A stretch of DNA of 64,000 bases, taken from NCBI GenBank assembly GCA_005223185.1, contig NJBN01000002.1:372001-436000 (forward strand), in the 5' to 3' direction. The notes under the pieces were generated by a model. The model made no database searches. It was not told the DNA's origin and saw only the letters and a list, made by a program, of their open reading frames with translations. Positions 45,234 to 53,071 of the stretch are shown piece by piece (position 1 is the first letter of the stretch; the number at the start of each line of letters is the position of its first letter). Made by a program: the position numbers and the translations under genes. The stretch is from a candidate division LCP-89 bacterium B3_LCP (GTDB taxonomy: Bacteria > Electryoneota > B3-LCP).

Positions 45234-46139
45234 TTAACCGATTGTTATTTCTCTGAAATCCGCTGGTCTCTGGATTTTACCTAAGCCGCGGTTTTCAGCT
45301 TCTACCAGGTATCCTAAGCTTAAGGGATCACTTCCGAATAGGCGCGCACCTTCAGCATCTACCGCGACCGGATCGAAGCCCACAATCACTGTATTCATGA
45401 TCTCGACGTCATCCGGATTACCCCCCTGTGGTCCGTTGCGTCGCAGCACCCGCCGGGCATCCAGAATGGTCAATTCGGGCAATATGGGGCTGACAATGTC
45501 AATTAATTTCTGATCGAACTGCTTGTGAATAGTAGATCGCGGTTCCCCCATGACTCCCATCAGGTTCTTCAATCCCATCGAGACTCCAGCCAGAGAATGG
45601 TGCTTCAGAACCGGCATGTTGATGCGAAGATCAGCGTTCAGGTAATCTCTGTAAATGGGCCATTTTTTCAATACCATTCCACCCGGTAGTTCAACGCTGT
45701 TAAACCGTTTCTCATGCACGAATGAGACCTTGGCACCCGCCTCTTCGGCCGCCTGGCCGATACCGCTGCGCCTGTAGCAGCGGCGAGCTGCATTGCAGGT
45801 GAAATCGAAGATGTGTACTTTTGCATCAGCATCCACAAAGGTCCTAACAGCAGCAGCAACTAACTCAGGATCTGTGTTCGCTCCCTGCGCAGGAGTACGG
45901 TCCCAGCCGATATTAGGCTTCACCACAACTTTCTTACCCTTAGGTGAAAACCGGGAGATTCCTCCAAGTTCTGCCAATGCCGCTTCCAACGCCTCAGCAG
46001 AAGTCCCCCCCCTGACCAATACCAGAGAAGATGCTGTCGTTTCATCTGCCCGTAAATACCAAGGTACGCTTAAAGCAGCAGTTCCCAGTACGGCGCTTTT
46101 CAGGAACTTGCGGCGGTTGTAGTTTTTTATCTCGTTCAT
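45234..46139 (-). CDS. DUF362 protein with Tat-type signal
   Basis: 301 residues. The N-terminus NRRKFLKSAVLGTAALSVP is a twin-arginine signal, so the folded protein is exported and probably carries a cofactor. The body matches DUF362 (VVVKPNIGWDRTP, MPVLKHHSLAGVSMGLKNLM, FDPVAVDAEGARLFG), a family of unknown function often tied to Fe-S proteins. It lies directly upstream of the membrane polyferredoxin gene. A shared redox role is the simple reading. The upstream side carries a copy of the hairpin element, which may contain or displace its promoter. Confidence 0.85.
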   Translation of the reverse strand: MNEIKNYNRRKFLKSAVLGTAALSVPWYLRADETTASSLVLVRGGTSAEALEAALAELGGISRFSPKGKKVVVKPNIGWDRTPAQGANTDPELVAAAVRTFVDADAKVHIFDFTCNAARRCYRRSGIGQAAEEAGAKVSFVHEKRFNSVELPGGMVLKKWPIYRDYLNADLRINMPVLKHHSLAGVSMGLKNLMGVMGEPRSTIHKQFDQKLIDIVSPILPELTILDARRVLRRNGPQGGNPDDVEIMNTVIVGFDPVAVDAEGARLFGSDPLSLGYLVEAENRGLGKIQRPADFREITIG

Positions 46140-46160
46140 GATGTTGGTGTTTTTCTATTT

Positions 46161-46285
46161 GCACCGGACTAAAGTTCCGGTGCTCACCCAAAGCATCCAA
46201 TTTACTAAAGTCAATAAGCTTACTTAACCTCAGTCTCTTCAGAGACTTGGATCTACCATGTGAGCACCCGAATTTCAATCGGGTG
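46161..46285. repeat. multi-hairpin element, copy A (125 bp)
   Basis: Hairpin 1 GCACCGGA/TCCGGTGC (46161-46183); an outer stem TGCTCAC (46181-46187) pairing with GTGAGCA (46260-46266); inside it hairpin 2 (ATTTACT/AGTCAAT, one mismatch) and hairpin 3 AGTCTC/GAGACT; then hairpin 4 CACCCGA/TCGGGTG ending at 46285. It lies just upstream of the DUF362 gene and 10 bases from the transposase remnant. Confidence 0.93.
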
Positions 46286-46295
46286 AGAGCGAACA

Positions 46296-46673
46296 TCAAT
46301 CTTGATGATGTTGTGCCTGATTAAGCACATATTGTTTAGCAATCTCGAGTGATTTCAATCCAACGGTATTTGCGCCATATCCTTTCTGCCATTTCAGAGT
46401 TTCACCAAACTTGAGATTAACTAATCTAGAGGATCTACCCTTAATATATTTAACAAGTTCACCTATTTTGTGTGAAGATTTGAATTCGACAAAAAGATGG
46501 ACATGTTCCTCTAAAATATTCAGCGCAATAATTTTATATCCGTTTGACTTACAGAGATTCTTGATTACATCTTCTACGAAAGTTTTAATCCCAGGCGAAA
46601 TCATTTCACCTCGTTGCGCAGTGCACCAGGTTAAATGAACGAAAAGATGATGAGCTTTACTGTCTGATCACAT
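46296..46673 (-). pseudogene. IS200-like (Y1/REP-type) transposase, start codon region broken
   Basis: From 46604 down to 46296 the frame encodes 102 residues with the HUH motif EEHVHLFVEF and the catalytic-tyrosine region AKQYVLNQAQHH of Y1 transposases. The same frame continues upstream as KAHHLFVHLTWCTAQRGE, clearly the family's first beta-strand, but no ATG, GTG or TTG is found there: it reads ATG (46673-46671) and then TGA at codon 2. So the full protein (about 125 residues) cannot be made from a normal start. The ATG at 46604 would give a product without the first strand. It lies between hairpin-element copies A and B. Confidence 0.8.
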
Positions 46674-46706
46674 ATTTAATAATTATTTATACATTCTCAA
46701 TCACTT

Positions 46707-46831
46707 GCACCGGACTGAAGTTCCGGTGCTCACTCAAGACACCCAATTGACTGAAGTCAATGAGCCTTTATTCGATCAGTCTCTTTAGAGACTTGGAATT
46801 TTCAGGTGAGCACCCGAAATTTATTCGGGTG
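46707..46831. repeat. multi-hairpin element, copy B (125 bp)
   Basis: Same layout and length as copy A: GCACCGGA/TCCGGTGC, outer GTGCTCAC/GTGAGCAC, inner ATTGACT/AGTCAAT (perfect here) and AGTCTC/GAGACT, then CACCCGA/TCGGGTG. Its right end encodes the last codons (TPE-stop) of the neighbouring nuclease-like gene on the minus strand. Confidence 0.93.
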
Positions 46832-47694
46832 TGGAAATGGTTAAATCAAATACCGATGGTGGTTCCTTAGTCCATACTCCTTTTATTCTTTCTTCTTTTA
46901 TGCTAAAAACCAATTGACTAATTGAGTTAAAGATAGAAGGATCAACTTGTGGATTAGCAATCGGATTGAGAAGAAAGGCAATTTCAAATTTTAAATTTCT
47001 ACCACCATATTTATTCTTTATATAGAAGACTCCTCCTATGCTTGTGTTTTGATATATTCCTTCAACGAAAAGTCGAAATAATCCACGATTTTCTCTATCT
47101 GTTTCTAATTCAGAATCCTCAATTAACGGATCCCAAGTTATTTGTGGATTACCATATAATGAATTTTCAAGCTGTTCTAAGCTTAATTCTCCACTTGGAT
47201 AAGTTTCATCAAAAACAATTGGAATTAGTGAACGATTGCCGCCCAGCAGTTTTTTGTATTTCCTTCTCTTTTCATTTATCCTGTTTACAACATAGGGAGC
47301 ATCAGATGCTCGCCACTTAACTTCGTTTTGGATCACTTCTGACGATGGAAACTTCGTAATCACATCCAATATTAGGATCAGGCCACCATTAATTTCAAGA
47401 AAGAAATCAGGTTTGACCGAATCAATTTGAGGTTGAAAAACCAATTCGAATCCTAGTTTCTCAAACAAAGCCCAAGATATTAGTTCATTGGCAGATGAAA
47501 AAAATGTGTGATAGTTATTGGATCGTAAGCTCTTTAGATATTTCCCTTGTTCATTCTGAGGTATTTTCTAATAATATACGCAAGTTTATATAATCTGGTG
47601 CTTTGGCGATGTATGCATTCCAAGGATTTTCCTTGCCTTGTTTGTAAGCAGGTAGTTCTCTTACGTACTCTTGAGTGAAAATCCCCTCAAACAT
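46821..47694 (-). pseudogene. nuclease-like hypothetical gene split by a frameshift
   Basis: Two minus-strand frames abut. The first (47694-47551) starts with ATG and gives 47 residues (MFEGIFTQEYVREL...) ending ENTSE-stop. The second is open from 47567 to 46821 and continues with NEQGKYLKSLRSNNYHTFF and then ELISWALFEKLGFEL. The joined product (about 285 residues) resembles a hypothetical family with a 'F.ELilw.LFe.LGfEv...P......PDF' pattern, here VKPDFFLEINGG followed by LILILDV, suggestive of a PD-(D/E)XK fold with a weak catalytic signature. Frames differ by one inserted base between about 47551 and 47567. The last codons come from hairpin element B. AT-rich. Confidence 0.65.
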
Positions 47695-47718
47695 ATTTTA
47701 TCTCTTTCTCAGCCAACT

Positions 47719-47863
47719 GCACCGGACTAAAGTTCCGGTGCTCATATTTTAGATCCAATTGACTAAAGTCAATAAGCTTACTTAACCTCAGTCTCTTCAG
47801 AGACTTGGATTATTTAGGTGAGCACCCGAATTTCTCCATAGGAGTCCTTCGGACAATAGGGTG
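47719..47863. repeat. multi-hairpin element, copy C (145 bp)
   Basis: As copies A and B, but hairpin 4 carries an extra double hairpin in its loop: CTCC-ATA-GGAG then TCC-TTC-GGA (47834-47853), and its closing stem has become ACCC/GGGT. It lies 40 bases downstream of the miaA stop and next to the start of the frameshifted nuclease gene. Confidence 0.9.
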
Positions 47864-47903
47864 CGAATAGCCTATCATAGTTAAGTTACCACCCAATCCC
47901 TCT

Positions 47904-48860
47904 CTAATCAACAAACAAACCGTTTTTTCTAAGCACATCTAAGGCTAATTCGGCAGCTTCTTCCGCAGGTCTGTTTGCGTCAATCTCGACCCAGCTTACT
48001 CTTTGATTCCTCCCAAACCAGGATATTTGTCGCTTGGCAAACCTTCTCGTATTTCGCTGGAAAAGTCGCACCATTTCGTCGTAATCGTATTCCCTCTTCA
48101 GGTATCCGATTATCTCCACGTAACCCACGCTGTTCAGTGCGTTGTATTCAATTAGAAGGTCAGTACCACTGATGCTCTTGCCTGCGATCAACTTTTCGAC
48201 TTCATCTACAAGACCTTCTTCCAACATTTTCAGGCAGCGAGAATTAATCCGTTCGTATAACTGTTCCCGATGCCAATCAAGTCCCACCATGACCGGAGAA
48301 TAGGGCGGAGGATTAGCTTTTTTTCGCTGCAATTCGCTGATGGGAATGCCAGTTACATAAAAAATCTCTAAAGCCCGTTCGATACGCCGGTAATCAGTAG
48401 GCATTATTTTTCGGGCGGATTCCGGGTCAACTTCCTTTAGATCCGAATATAGCTTTGCTACGCCTTCTTTATCAGCCAGTATCTTTAACCTGTCTCGAAT
48501 TTTGTGATCTGCTGAAGGTCCTGAGAAAAAATCATCCACCAGTGCCGATATATAAAGACCTGAGCCGCCCACTACAAACGGCGTTATCCCCTTTCGGGTA
48601 AGTTCAATGATTTTACCCCTTGCCTGCCGACCGTATTCACCCGCGCTAAAAGTTTCCTTCGGATTCAGACAAGCGATGAAATGGTGAGGTACTCTGGTTA
48701 GTTCATCAGCAGTCGGCTGTGCAGTTCCGATGGGCATCCCCCTGTATATTTGCCGGGAATCAGCCGATATTATTTCTGCCTTGAATCTTTCAGCTATGTG
48801 AAGCGCAACCGCCGTTTTACCCGAAGCTGTCGGTCCTACTAAGAAGGGTACCTTGTCCAT
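47904..48860 (-). CDS. miaA: tRNA dimethylallyltransferase
   Basis: Adds a dimethylallyl group to A37 of tRNAs that read UNN codons. Seen: P-loop GPTASGKT (9-16), SADSRQIYRGMPIGTAQPT, the VGGSGLYISALVDD segment and the tRNA-binding NSRCLKMLEEGLVDEVE region; 318 residues is normal. Its ATG overlaps the mutL stop by one base, a linkage seen in many bacteria. Confidence 0.97.
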   Translation of the reverse strand: MDKVPFLVGPTASGKTAVALHIAERFKAEIISADSRQIYRGMPIGTAQPTADELTRVPHHFIACLNPKETFSAGEYGRQARGKIIELTRKGITPFVVGGSGLYISALVDDFFSGPSADHKIRDRLKILADKEGVAKLYSDLKEVDPESARKIMPTDYRRIERALEIFYVTGIPISELQRKKANPPPYSPVMVGLDWHREQLYERINSRCLKMLEEGLVDEVEKLIAGKSISGTDLLIEYNALNSVGYVEIIGYLKREYDYDEMVRLFQRNTRRFAKRQISWFGRNQRVSWVEIDANRPAEEAAELALDVLRKNGLFVD

Positions 48861-50695
48861 CAGACCCTACCGAACCGCCGGTTCAGTTCCCCCAAGGTCA
48901 ATTGCAGTAGTGTCGGTCGCCCGTGAGGACAACTGAACGGGAACTTCGAGGCGAACAGTTGATCTATCAGCGAGTTCATCTCCTCTAAACTTAAACTTTG
49001 ACCAAACTTTATCGCCGCACGGCAGGCGAATGCTGCAGCCACCTGTTCATGTCCGGGACTATGTTTTATCCCTCTTTCGTTCAATTCATCCAGCAACTCC
49101 ATGATGAAGGAATCATCACTGCCTTTTCTGATACCAGCAGGCAGAGCTTCCAGAGCGAAGCTTCGCTCACCAAATTCCCTCACCTCAACGCCCAATTTCT
49201 GTAGATCATCCTGCATATTTTGGAGGATTAAAGCGTTTTCAGCGTCAAGTTTTATTATTATAGGGAATAATAACCGTTGGCTGGGTAACTGATCACCTGA
49301 AAGGGCTTTCAATGCTTTTTCGTAAAGCACCCTTTCATGTGCGGCGTGCTGATCTATGATTGCGATGCCGCCCTTGATTTCAGTTACAATAAATCGCTGG
49401 TGGAACTGATATACCTGAGTTCTCTGTGCATCACTATTGCTGATTGCGGAGACTTCTTCAGCCTGGCTTATTGTAGTCGCACCATCCTTACTTCCAAACA
49501 CCAATTGGTACGCTTCTCCGGAAGCCTTTTCTCCCTGATCTGCGAATCTCTGCGATGGATGTTGAGGATAGCCACTACTGCCCCGTGGTAGATATGCCCC
49601 AGACTGTTTCGGTGAAATTTCACCGGTTGTTTCGTTTACCTTTTCATCACCTGAAAGAGGCATGGATGGGAAGGCATCGACGCCGGCATTGCGTAGCGCT
49701 GCAGTTACCGCATCGTGAGTAAGTTGATACAGTTCCGATTCCCGCCGGAATTTCACTTCCGATTTGGCGGGGTGCACGTTTACGTCAACTTCTTCATGCG
49801 GAATATCTAAAAAGAGAGCGTAAAAGGGGAATTTCTTCTGCTCCAGAAGATGGCTGTAAGATGATATGATAGCATGGCTTATGGGTCTATTCTGAACCCA
49901 TCGCTGGTTGACGTACAGATATTGATCTCCACGCGTCCGTCTGGATAAATCCGGTGATCCCACGTATCCGGATAGTCCAATCTTGCCAAATTGAAGCTCC
50001 ACAGGTAGTAAATGCTTTGCCATCTCATCGCTGAAAACCGCCACGATACGGTCTTTAAGCGGCTCAGGCGGCAGACGATACACTTTCTTCCCTTCTAATG
50101 TCAGAGATAAGCGGATTCCCGGGTAAGACAAGGCGAAGCGTTTGAACACATTGAGTAGATGTCCTGATTCCACATTTCTGCTTTTCAGAAATTTCTTCCT
50201 TGCGGGTGTATTGAAGAACAGTTCCTTCACTGTAATAGACGTGCCCACCGAGGTTCCCATTTCTTCTACATCCACTATCTTGCCGCCGTGAAGGCGCAGG
50301 CGATGCCCCGAAAGTGAGCTCTGTAAGCGACTCGATGCTTCGATCCGCGATACCGATGCAATTGCCGACAGAGCTTCCCCACGAAAACCCAACGTCTGTA
50401 TGACCTTCAGGTCCTCAACCGCCTGAACTTTGCTGGTAGCATGTCTCTCGAACGCTAACAGCAGATCGGGTTTTCCCATACCTTCGCCGTCATCGCTAAC
50501 GCAGATTTCCTTTTGTCCGGCGCCCGCAATGCTGATTTCGATAGAAGAAGCTCCGGCATCAAGTGAATTCTCGATCAATTCCTTCAATACCGATGCCGGA
50601 CGCTCGACAACTTCTCCGGCAGCAATACGGTTATAAACTTCCTGTGGCAGGAGGTTTATCTTAAGGGTATTCGTCCTTTCAGTGACGTCCATCAA
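48860..50695 (-). CDS. mutL: DNA mismatch repair protein MutL
   Basis: 611 residues. GHKL ATPase domain (ELIENSLDAGASSIEI, VSDDGEGMG, TLGFRGEALSAIASVS) and C-terminal dimerisation domain. The C-terminus holds DQHAAHERVLYE, matching the DQHA(X)2E(X)4E endonuclease motif, and CPHGRPT near the end, so this MutL is probably a nicking type that does not need MutH. ATG 50695 and ATG 50692 are both possible. It lies 14 bases after fchA. Confidence 0.97.
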   Translation of the reverse strand: MMDVTERTNTLKINLLPQEVYNRIAAGEVVERPASVLKELIENSLDAGASSIEISIAGAGQKEICVSDDGEGMGKPDLLLAFERHATSKVQAVEDLKVIQTLGFRGEALSAIASVSRIEASSRLQSSLSGHRLRLHGGKIVDVEEMGTSVGTSITVKELFFNTPARKKFLKSRNVESGHLLNVFKRFALSYPGIRLSLTLEGKKVYRLPPEPLKDRIVAVFSDEMAKHLLPVELQFGKIGLSGYVGSPDLSRRTRGDQYLYVNQRWVQNRPISHAIISSYSHLLEQKKFPFYALFLDIPHEEVDVNVHPAKSEVKFRRESELYQLTHDAVTAALRNAGVDAFPSMPLSGDEKVNETTGEISPKQSGAYLPRGSSGYPQHPSQRFADQGEKASGEAYQLVFGSKDGATTISQAEEVSAISNSDAQRTQVYQFHQRFIVTEIKGGIAIIDQHAAHERVLYEKALKALSGDQLPSQRLLFPIIIKLDAENALILQNMQDDLQKLGVEVREFGERSFALEALPAGIRKGSDDSFIMELLDELNERGIKHSPGHEQVAAAFACRAAIKFGQSLSLEEMNSLIDQLFASKFPFSCPHGRPTLLQLTLGELNRRFGRV

Positions 50696-50709
50696 GTCGA
50701 TCAGTTTTT

Positions 50710-51336
50710 CTACAGGTTCAGTGCTACGGTATTGAGGATCTTCGCTACTAAGTCCTTCTTCACATTAGCAAGGTTTTTCAGGCTCTGAGCCGCTTCTCCT
50801 CTGAAAGGATGGTCCTCAGGGATACCGGGCAGGTTTATCATCACATTTAAGGATGCTCCATCAAGCGCGGTGCCCAACAACAGCGCCGCCACGCCAGCAT
50901 CCGATATGGAATTCTTGTTGCCCTTTTCAGCTACAATTTGGGTTAGTTCCATCGCTTTTATGGTAGCTTCCATAACCTGTAGTGGCACTACGGTTGCCTG
51001 TATGGTGGCTTCCTGAATAGCAGCGTTGCGAGTTGTCTTTTCCTCGTCCGTTTCCTTGGGCATGCCAAAAGCGTCCATTACACCGTTGAAGGCTTCAGTA
51101 TCCCTGTCCACGGCGGATTCCAGTTCGCTTCGCAGCGATGACAATTTTGGCAGTAATTCTGATAGCTCTGCGGATACGTCTGCGTACTTCTTCTTACCCA
51201 CAGTCAGATTTACGACCATCTCTGTCAATGCGGTGCCCACTGCGCCTGCCAGAGCGCTGGCTGATCCACCGCCGGGAGCCGGGGCTTTTGATGCTGTTTC
51301 TGCTATAAACTCGTTGACTTTCTTTTCTAAGAGCAT
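50710..51336 (-). CDS. fchA: formimidoyl-THF cyclodeaminase / methenyl-THF cyclohydrolase (FchA family)
   Basis: 208 residues, all-helical family. The opening FIAETASKAPAPGGGSASAL has the glycine-rich folate-binding loop, followed by MVVNLTVGKKKYADV and DAFGMPKETDEEKTTR. It releases ammonia from 5-formimino-THF or interconverts methenyl- and formyl-THF. It lies 22 bases after ftcD, so the two form a one-carbon unit that in mammals is a single bifunctional protein. Confidence 0.92.
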   Translation of the reverse strand: MLLEKKVNEFIAETASKAPAPGGGSASALAGAVGTALTEMVVNLTVGKKKYADVSAELSELLPKLSSLRSELESAVDRDTEAFNGVMDAFGMPKETDEEKTTRNAAIQEATIQATVVPLQVMEATIKAMELTQIVAEKGNKNSISDAGVAALLLGTALDGASLNVMINLPGIPEDHPFRGEAAQSLKNLANVKKDLVAKILNTVALNL

Positions 51337-51358
51337 GATAATCCCTTATTTATTTAAG

Positions 51359-52393
51359 TTAGATTAGATATTCAATTACCTTCTTCTTCGCTTCAAACGG
51401 ATACAGATCGGAAAGACCCATGCCTTCCACAGCCGCTTGCACCAACTCTTCGTCGCTTACGTCTGTGGACTGATTTAACCTCTCGCGATAGAATTTGCCA
51501 GCCTGAAGGAGTGGTTCCAACGGCGTCAATCCCACGATCTCACTGCCCGTTATCGTCGCACCCAGTATTTTCGCCTCTTCCAGTACCGCTTCATAGGCAA
51601 CGTGGGGGGGAGTGACGTCATAGTTCACTAAATTCATCGACACCTGCGAAATCTGGTATTCCTCCAGGGGCACCCCTAAACCCTTAACTGACTTTAATTT
51701 CCCCGAAATCTTTACCGCTTTGCCGTTTTCATCCCGGATGATTTCGCCCTTATCGTCGCGTTTGGCATAGCCCGATTCGCGTAGTGTCAGAGCGATTTTA
51801 TTGGCTTTTTTGGAATCGGGATCTTTGACGTTGGCGTTATACGCTATCAGGAAAAAACGCGCACCTGTTACCGTGCCTCCCAATTTCGGATTAAAAACAG
51901 CTTCACCGAAGTCCGGTTTCCATTGGGGATCTTTGAGCTTATCTTCCAACGCCTCGTATTCTCCCTTGCGGACTTTGGCTAAATTACTCCGCTGAGGCGT
52001 CCGAGCGGACTCTTCGTAGAGGTAAACCGGCAGGTTATGCTTCTTCGCTATTGCTTCCCCGAACTTCTCGGAGATCGCCACACAGTCCTCCATATTGACG
52101 CCACGCACTGGTATAAAAGGTACCACATCCGCAGCCCCCATGCGTGGATGTTCGCCTTTATGGGTACTCATGTCTATTAAGTCAGCAGCGACGTCGTAAG
52201 CGTTCAGCGCCGCCTGTAGCACTCCATCAGGCGTCCCCACGAAGGTAAAAACCGTTCTGTGGTAATCACCATTGGGATCAAAGTCCAGCAGAACTGCATT
52301 ATCCGTATCTCTGACGGCTTGAGCTATTTTTTCCAGAACTGTTTTATCGCGCCCCTCAGAAAAGTTCGGCACACATTCTACAATTTTATCCAT
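51359..52393 (-). CDS. ftcD: glutamate formimidoyltransferase
   Basis: 344 residues. Opens IVECVPNFSEGRDKTVLEKI, with STHKGEHPRMGAADVVPFIP holding the catalytic His region, and VSMNLVNYDVTPPHVAYE later. Transfers the formimino group of formiminoglutamate (from histidine breakdown) to THF; the product goes to the FchA protein encoded next. No other histidine-degradation gene is in the window. The C-terminal ~45 residues form a short helical extension. Confidence 0.93.
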   Translation of the reverse strand: MDKIVECVPNFSEGRDKTVLEKIAQAVRDTDNAVLLDFDPNGDYHRTVFTFVGTPDGVLQAALNAYDVAADLIDMSTHKGEHPRMGAADVVPFIPVRGVNMEDCVAISEKFGEAIAKKHNLPVYLYEESARTPQRSNLAKVRKGEYEALEDKLKDPQWKPDFGEAVFNPKLGGTVTGARFFLIAYNANVKDPDSKKANKIALTLRESGYAKRDDKGEIIRDENGKAVKISGKLKSVKGLGVPLEEYQISQVSMNLVNYDVTPPHVAYEAVLEEAKILGATITGSEIVGLTPLEPLLQAGKFYRERLNQSTDVSDEELVQAAVEGMGLSDLYPFEAKKKVIEYLI

Positions 52394-52452
52394 GAATCCT
52401 CCGGTATTTACATTATTGATTTGTATTCTTAAAGAATGTTAGGTTGATGTCA

Positions 52453-52552
52453 TTCCGGAAGGGCTTTAGCTCTATCCGGAATCCAGTGGGAAAGGTCAAA
52501 CAGCAGATAATCCTTGCGTTGACGTACTGTTGCTTATCTACTGGATTCCCGT
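52453..52552. repeat. ~100-bp palindromic element (REP/MITE-like)
   Basis: GGAATCCAGT (52478-52487) pairs perfectly with ACTGGATTCC (52540-52549). Inside are AGATAA/TTATCT arms, and on the left arm a hairpin TTCCGGA/TCCGGAA (52453-52481). No coding content. It occupies the left part of the 376-base gap upstream of ftcD. Confidence 0.75.
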
Positions 52553-52599
52553 CATAAAAGGGGGCTTAAACCAACCAAGATTATTTATTGATTTAGACC

Positions 52600-52740
52600 G
52601 CCCGGAAATTAATTTCCGGGCTAATTTTATGCTGTCCCGCAAAGCGGGACGCTTTTGTTTTTTCGTCCGTCAGCCGACGGGCCGAAATATATTAGCTCGG
52701 GAATTCTCCGAAGGAGTCCTATGGACATTCCCGTGCGAGC
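52600..52740. repeat. multi-hairpin element, divergent copy D
   Basis: Hairpin 1 GCCCGGAAATT/AATTTCCGGGC (52600-52621); outer stem GGGCTAAT (52618-52625) with ATTAGCTC (52691-52698, one G-T-type mismatch); inner hairpins GTCCCGC/GCGGGAC (52634-52650) and CCGTC/GACGG (52667-52680); terminal hairpin GCTCG.GGGAAT/ATTCCC.CGAGC (52695-52740) with the double-hairpin insert CTCC-GAA-GGAG, TCC-TAT-GGA (52706-52725). Same architecture as copies A-C, with almost no shared stem sequence. Confidence 0.85.
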
Positions 52741-52769
52741 TGAACCAATTTCTATCATTCTCATTTTAC

Positions 52770-53027
52770 TCAATTCAATTCAATAACATTCTCTCTACTT
52801 ATAACAGTATCTTCAAGCTTTACGCCGCTTATTCGGGGAATAATATACCATATAAGCAGTACTACTATTACGACAAGCAGTAACAAAGTAAAATGACTCA
52901 ACCCCCTTCCGTGAGGATCGCTGTAGGTCTTTCGCACAAACGAAATTCTGCGTTGCGGATCCTGTTCAGGCTTGTAGTAACGCGGCGAATAGCTGAACGA
53001 CCGCGGTTTGGGGCGGAAAAACAACAT
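52770..53027 (-). CDS. small single-pass membrane protein
   Basis: 85 residues: a basic, aromatic N-terminal part (FFRPKPRSFSYSPRYYKPEQ, then RRISFVRKTYSDPHGRG) followed by one membrane helix (about 46-65, LLLLVVIVVLLIWYIIP) and a short tail. The 'PRYYKPE...RRI.F.RKT..DPH' pattern resembles small conserved proteins of FCB bacteria that I recall, of unknown function. It is the last gene of the minus-strand run, 44 bases after dacB, so it is probably co-transcribed. It would sit in the inner membrane with the basic part inside. Confidence 0.7.
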   Translation of the reverse strand: MLFFRPKPRSFSYSPRYYKPEQDPQRRISFVRKTYSDPHGRGLSHFTLLLLVVIVVLLIWYIIPRISGVKLEDTVISRENVIELN

Positions 53028-53071
53028 TTCAATTAGCCAGTTCGCAATTCTTAGGTTATGAATGTTAGAGG

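Noticed and set aside
47551-47567. Programmed ribosomal frameshift in the nuclease-like gene
   Set aside because: No clear slippery heptamer or downstream pseudoknot; simple decay or a sequencing error explains it better.
46161-47863. CRISPR array
   Set aside because: Repeats are 125-145 bp, only three, with genes and not unique spacers between them, and no cas gene is near.
52600-52740. Tandem rho-independent terminators of the dacB operon
   Set aside because: Only some stems are followed by T-runs, and the nested outer stem and close match of plan to copies A-C favour a repeat element, although it could still stop transcription.
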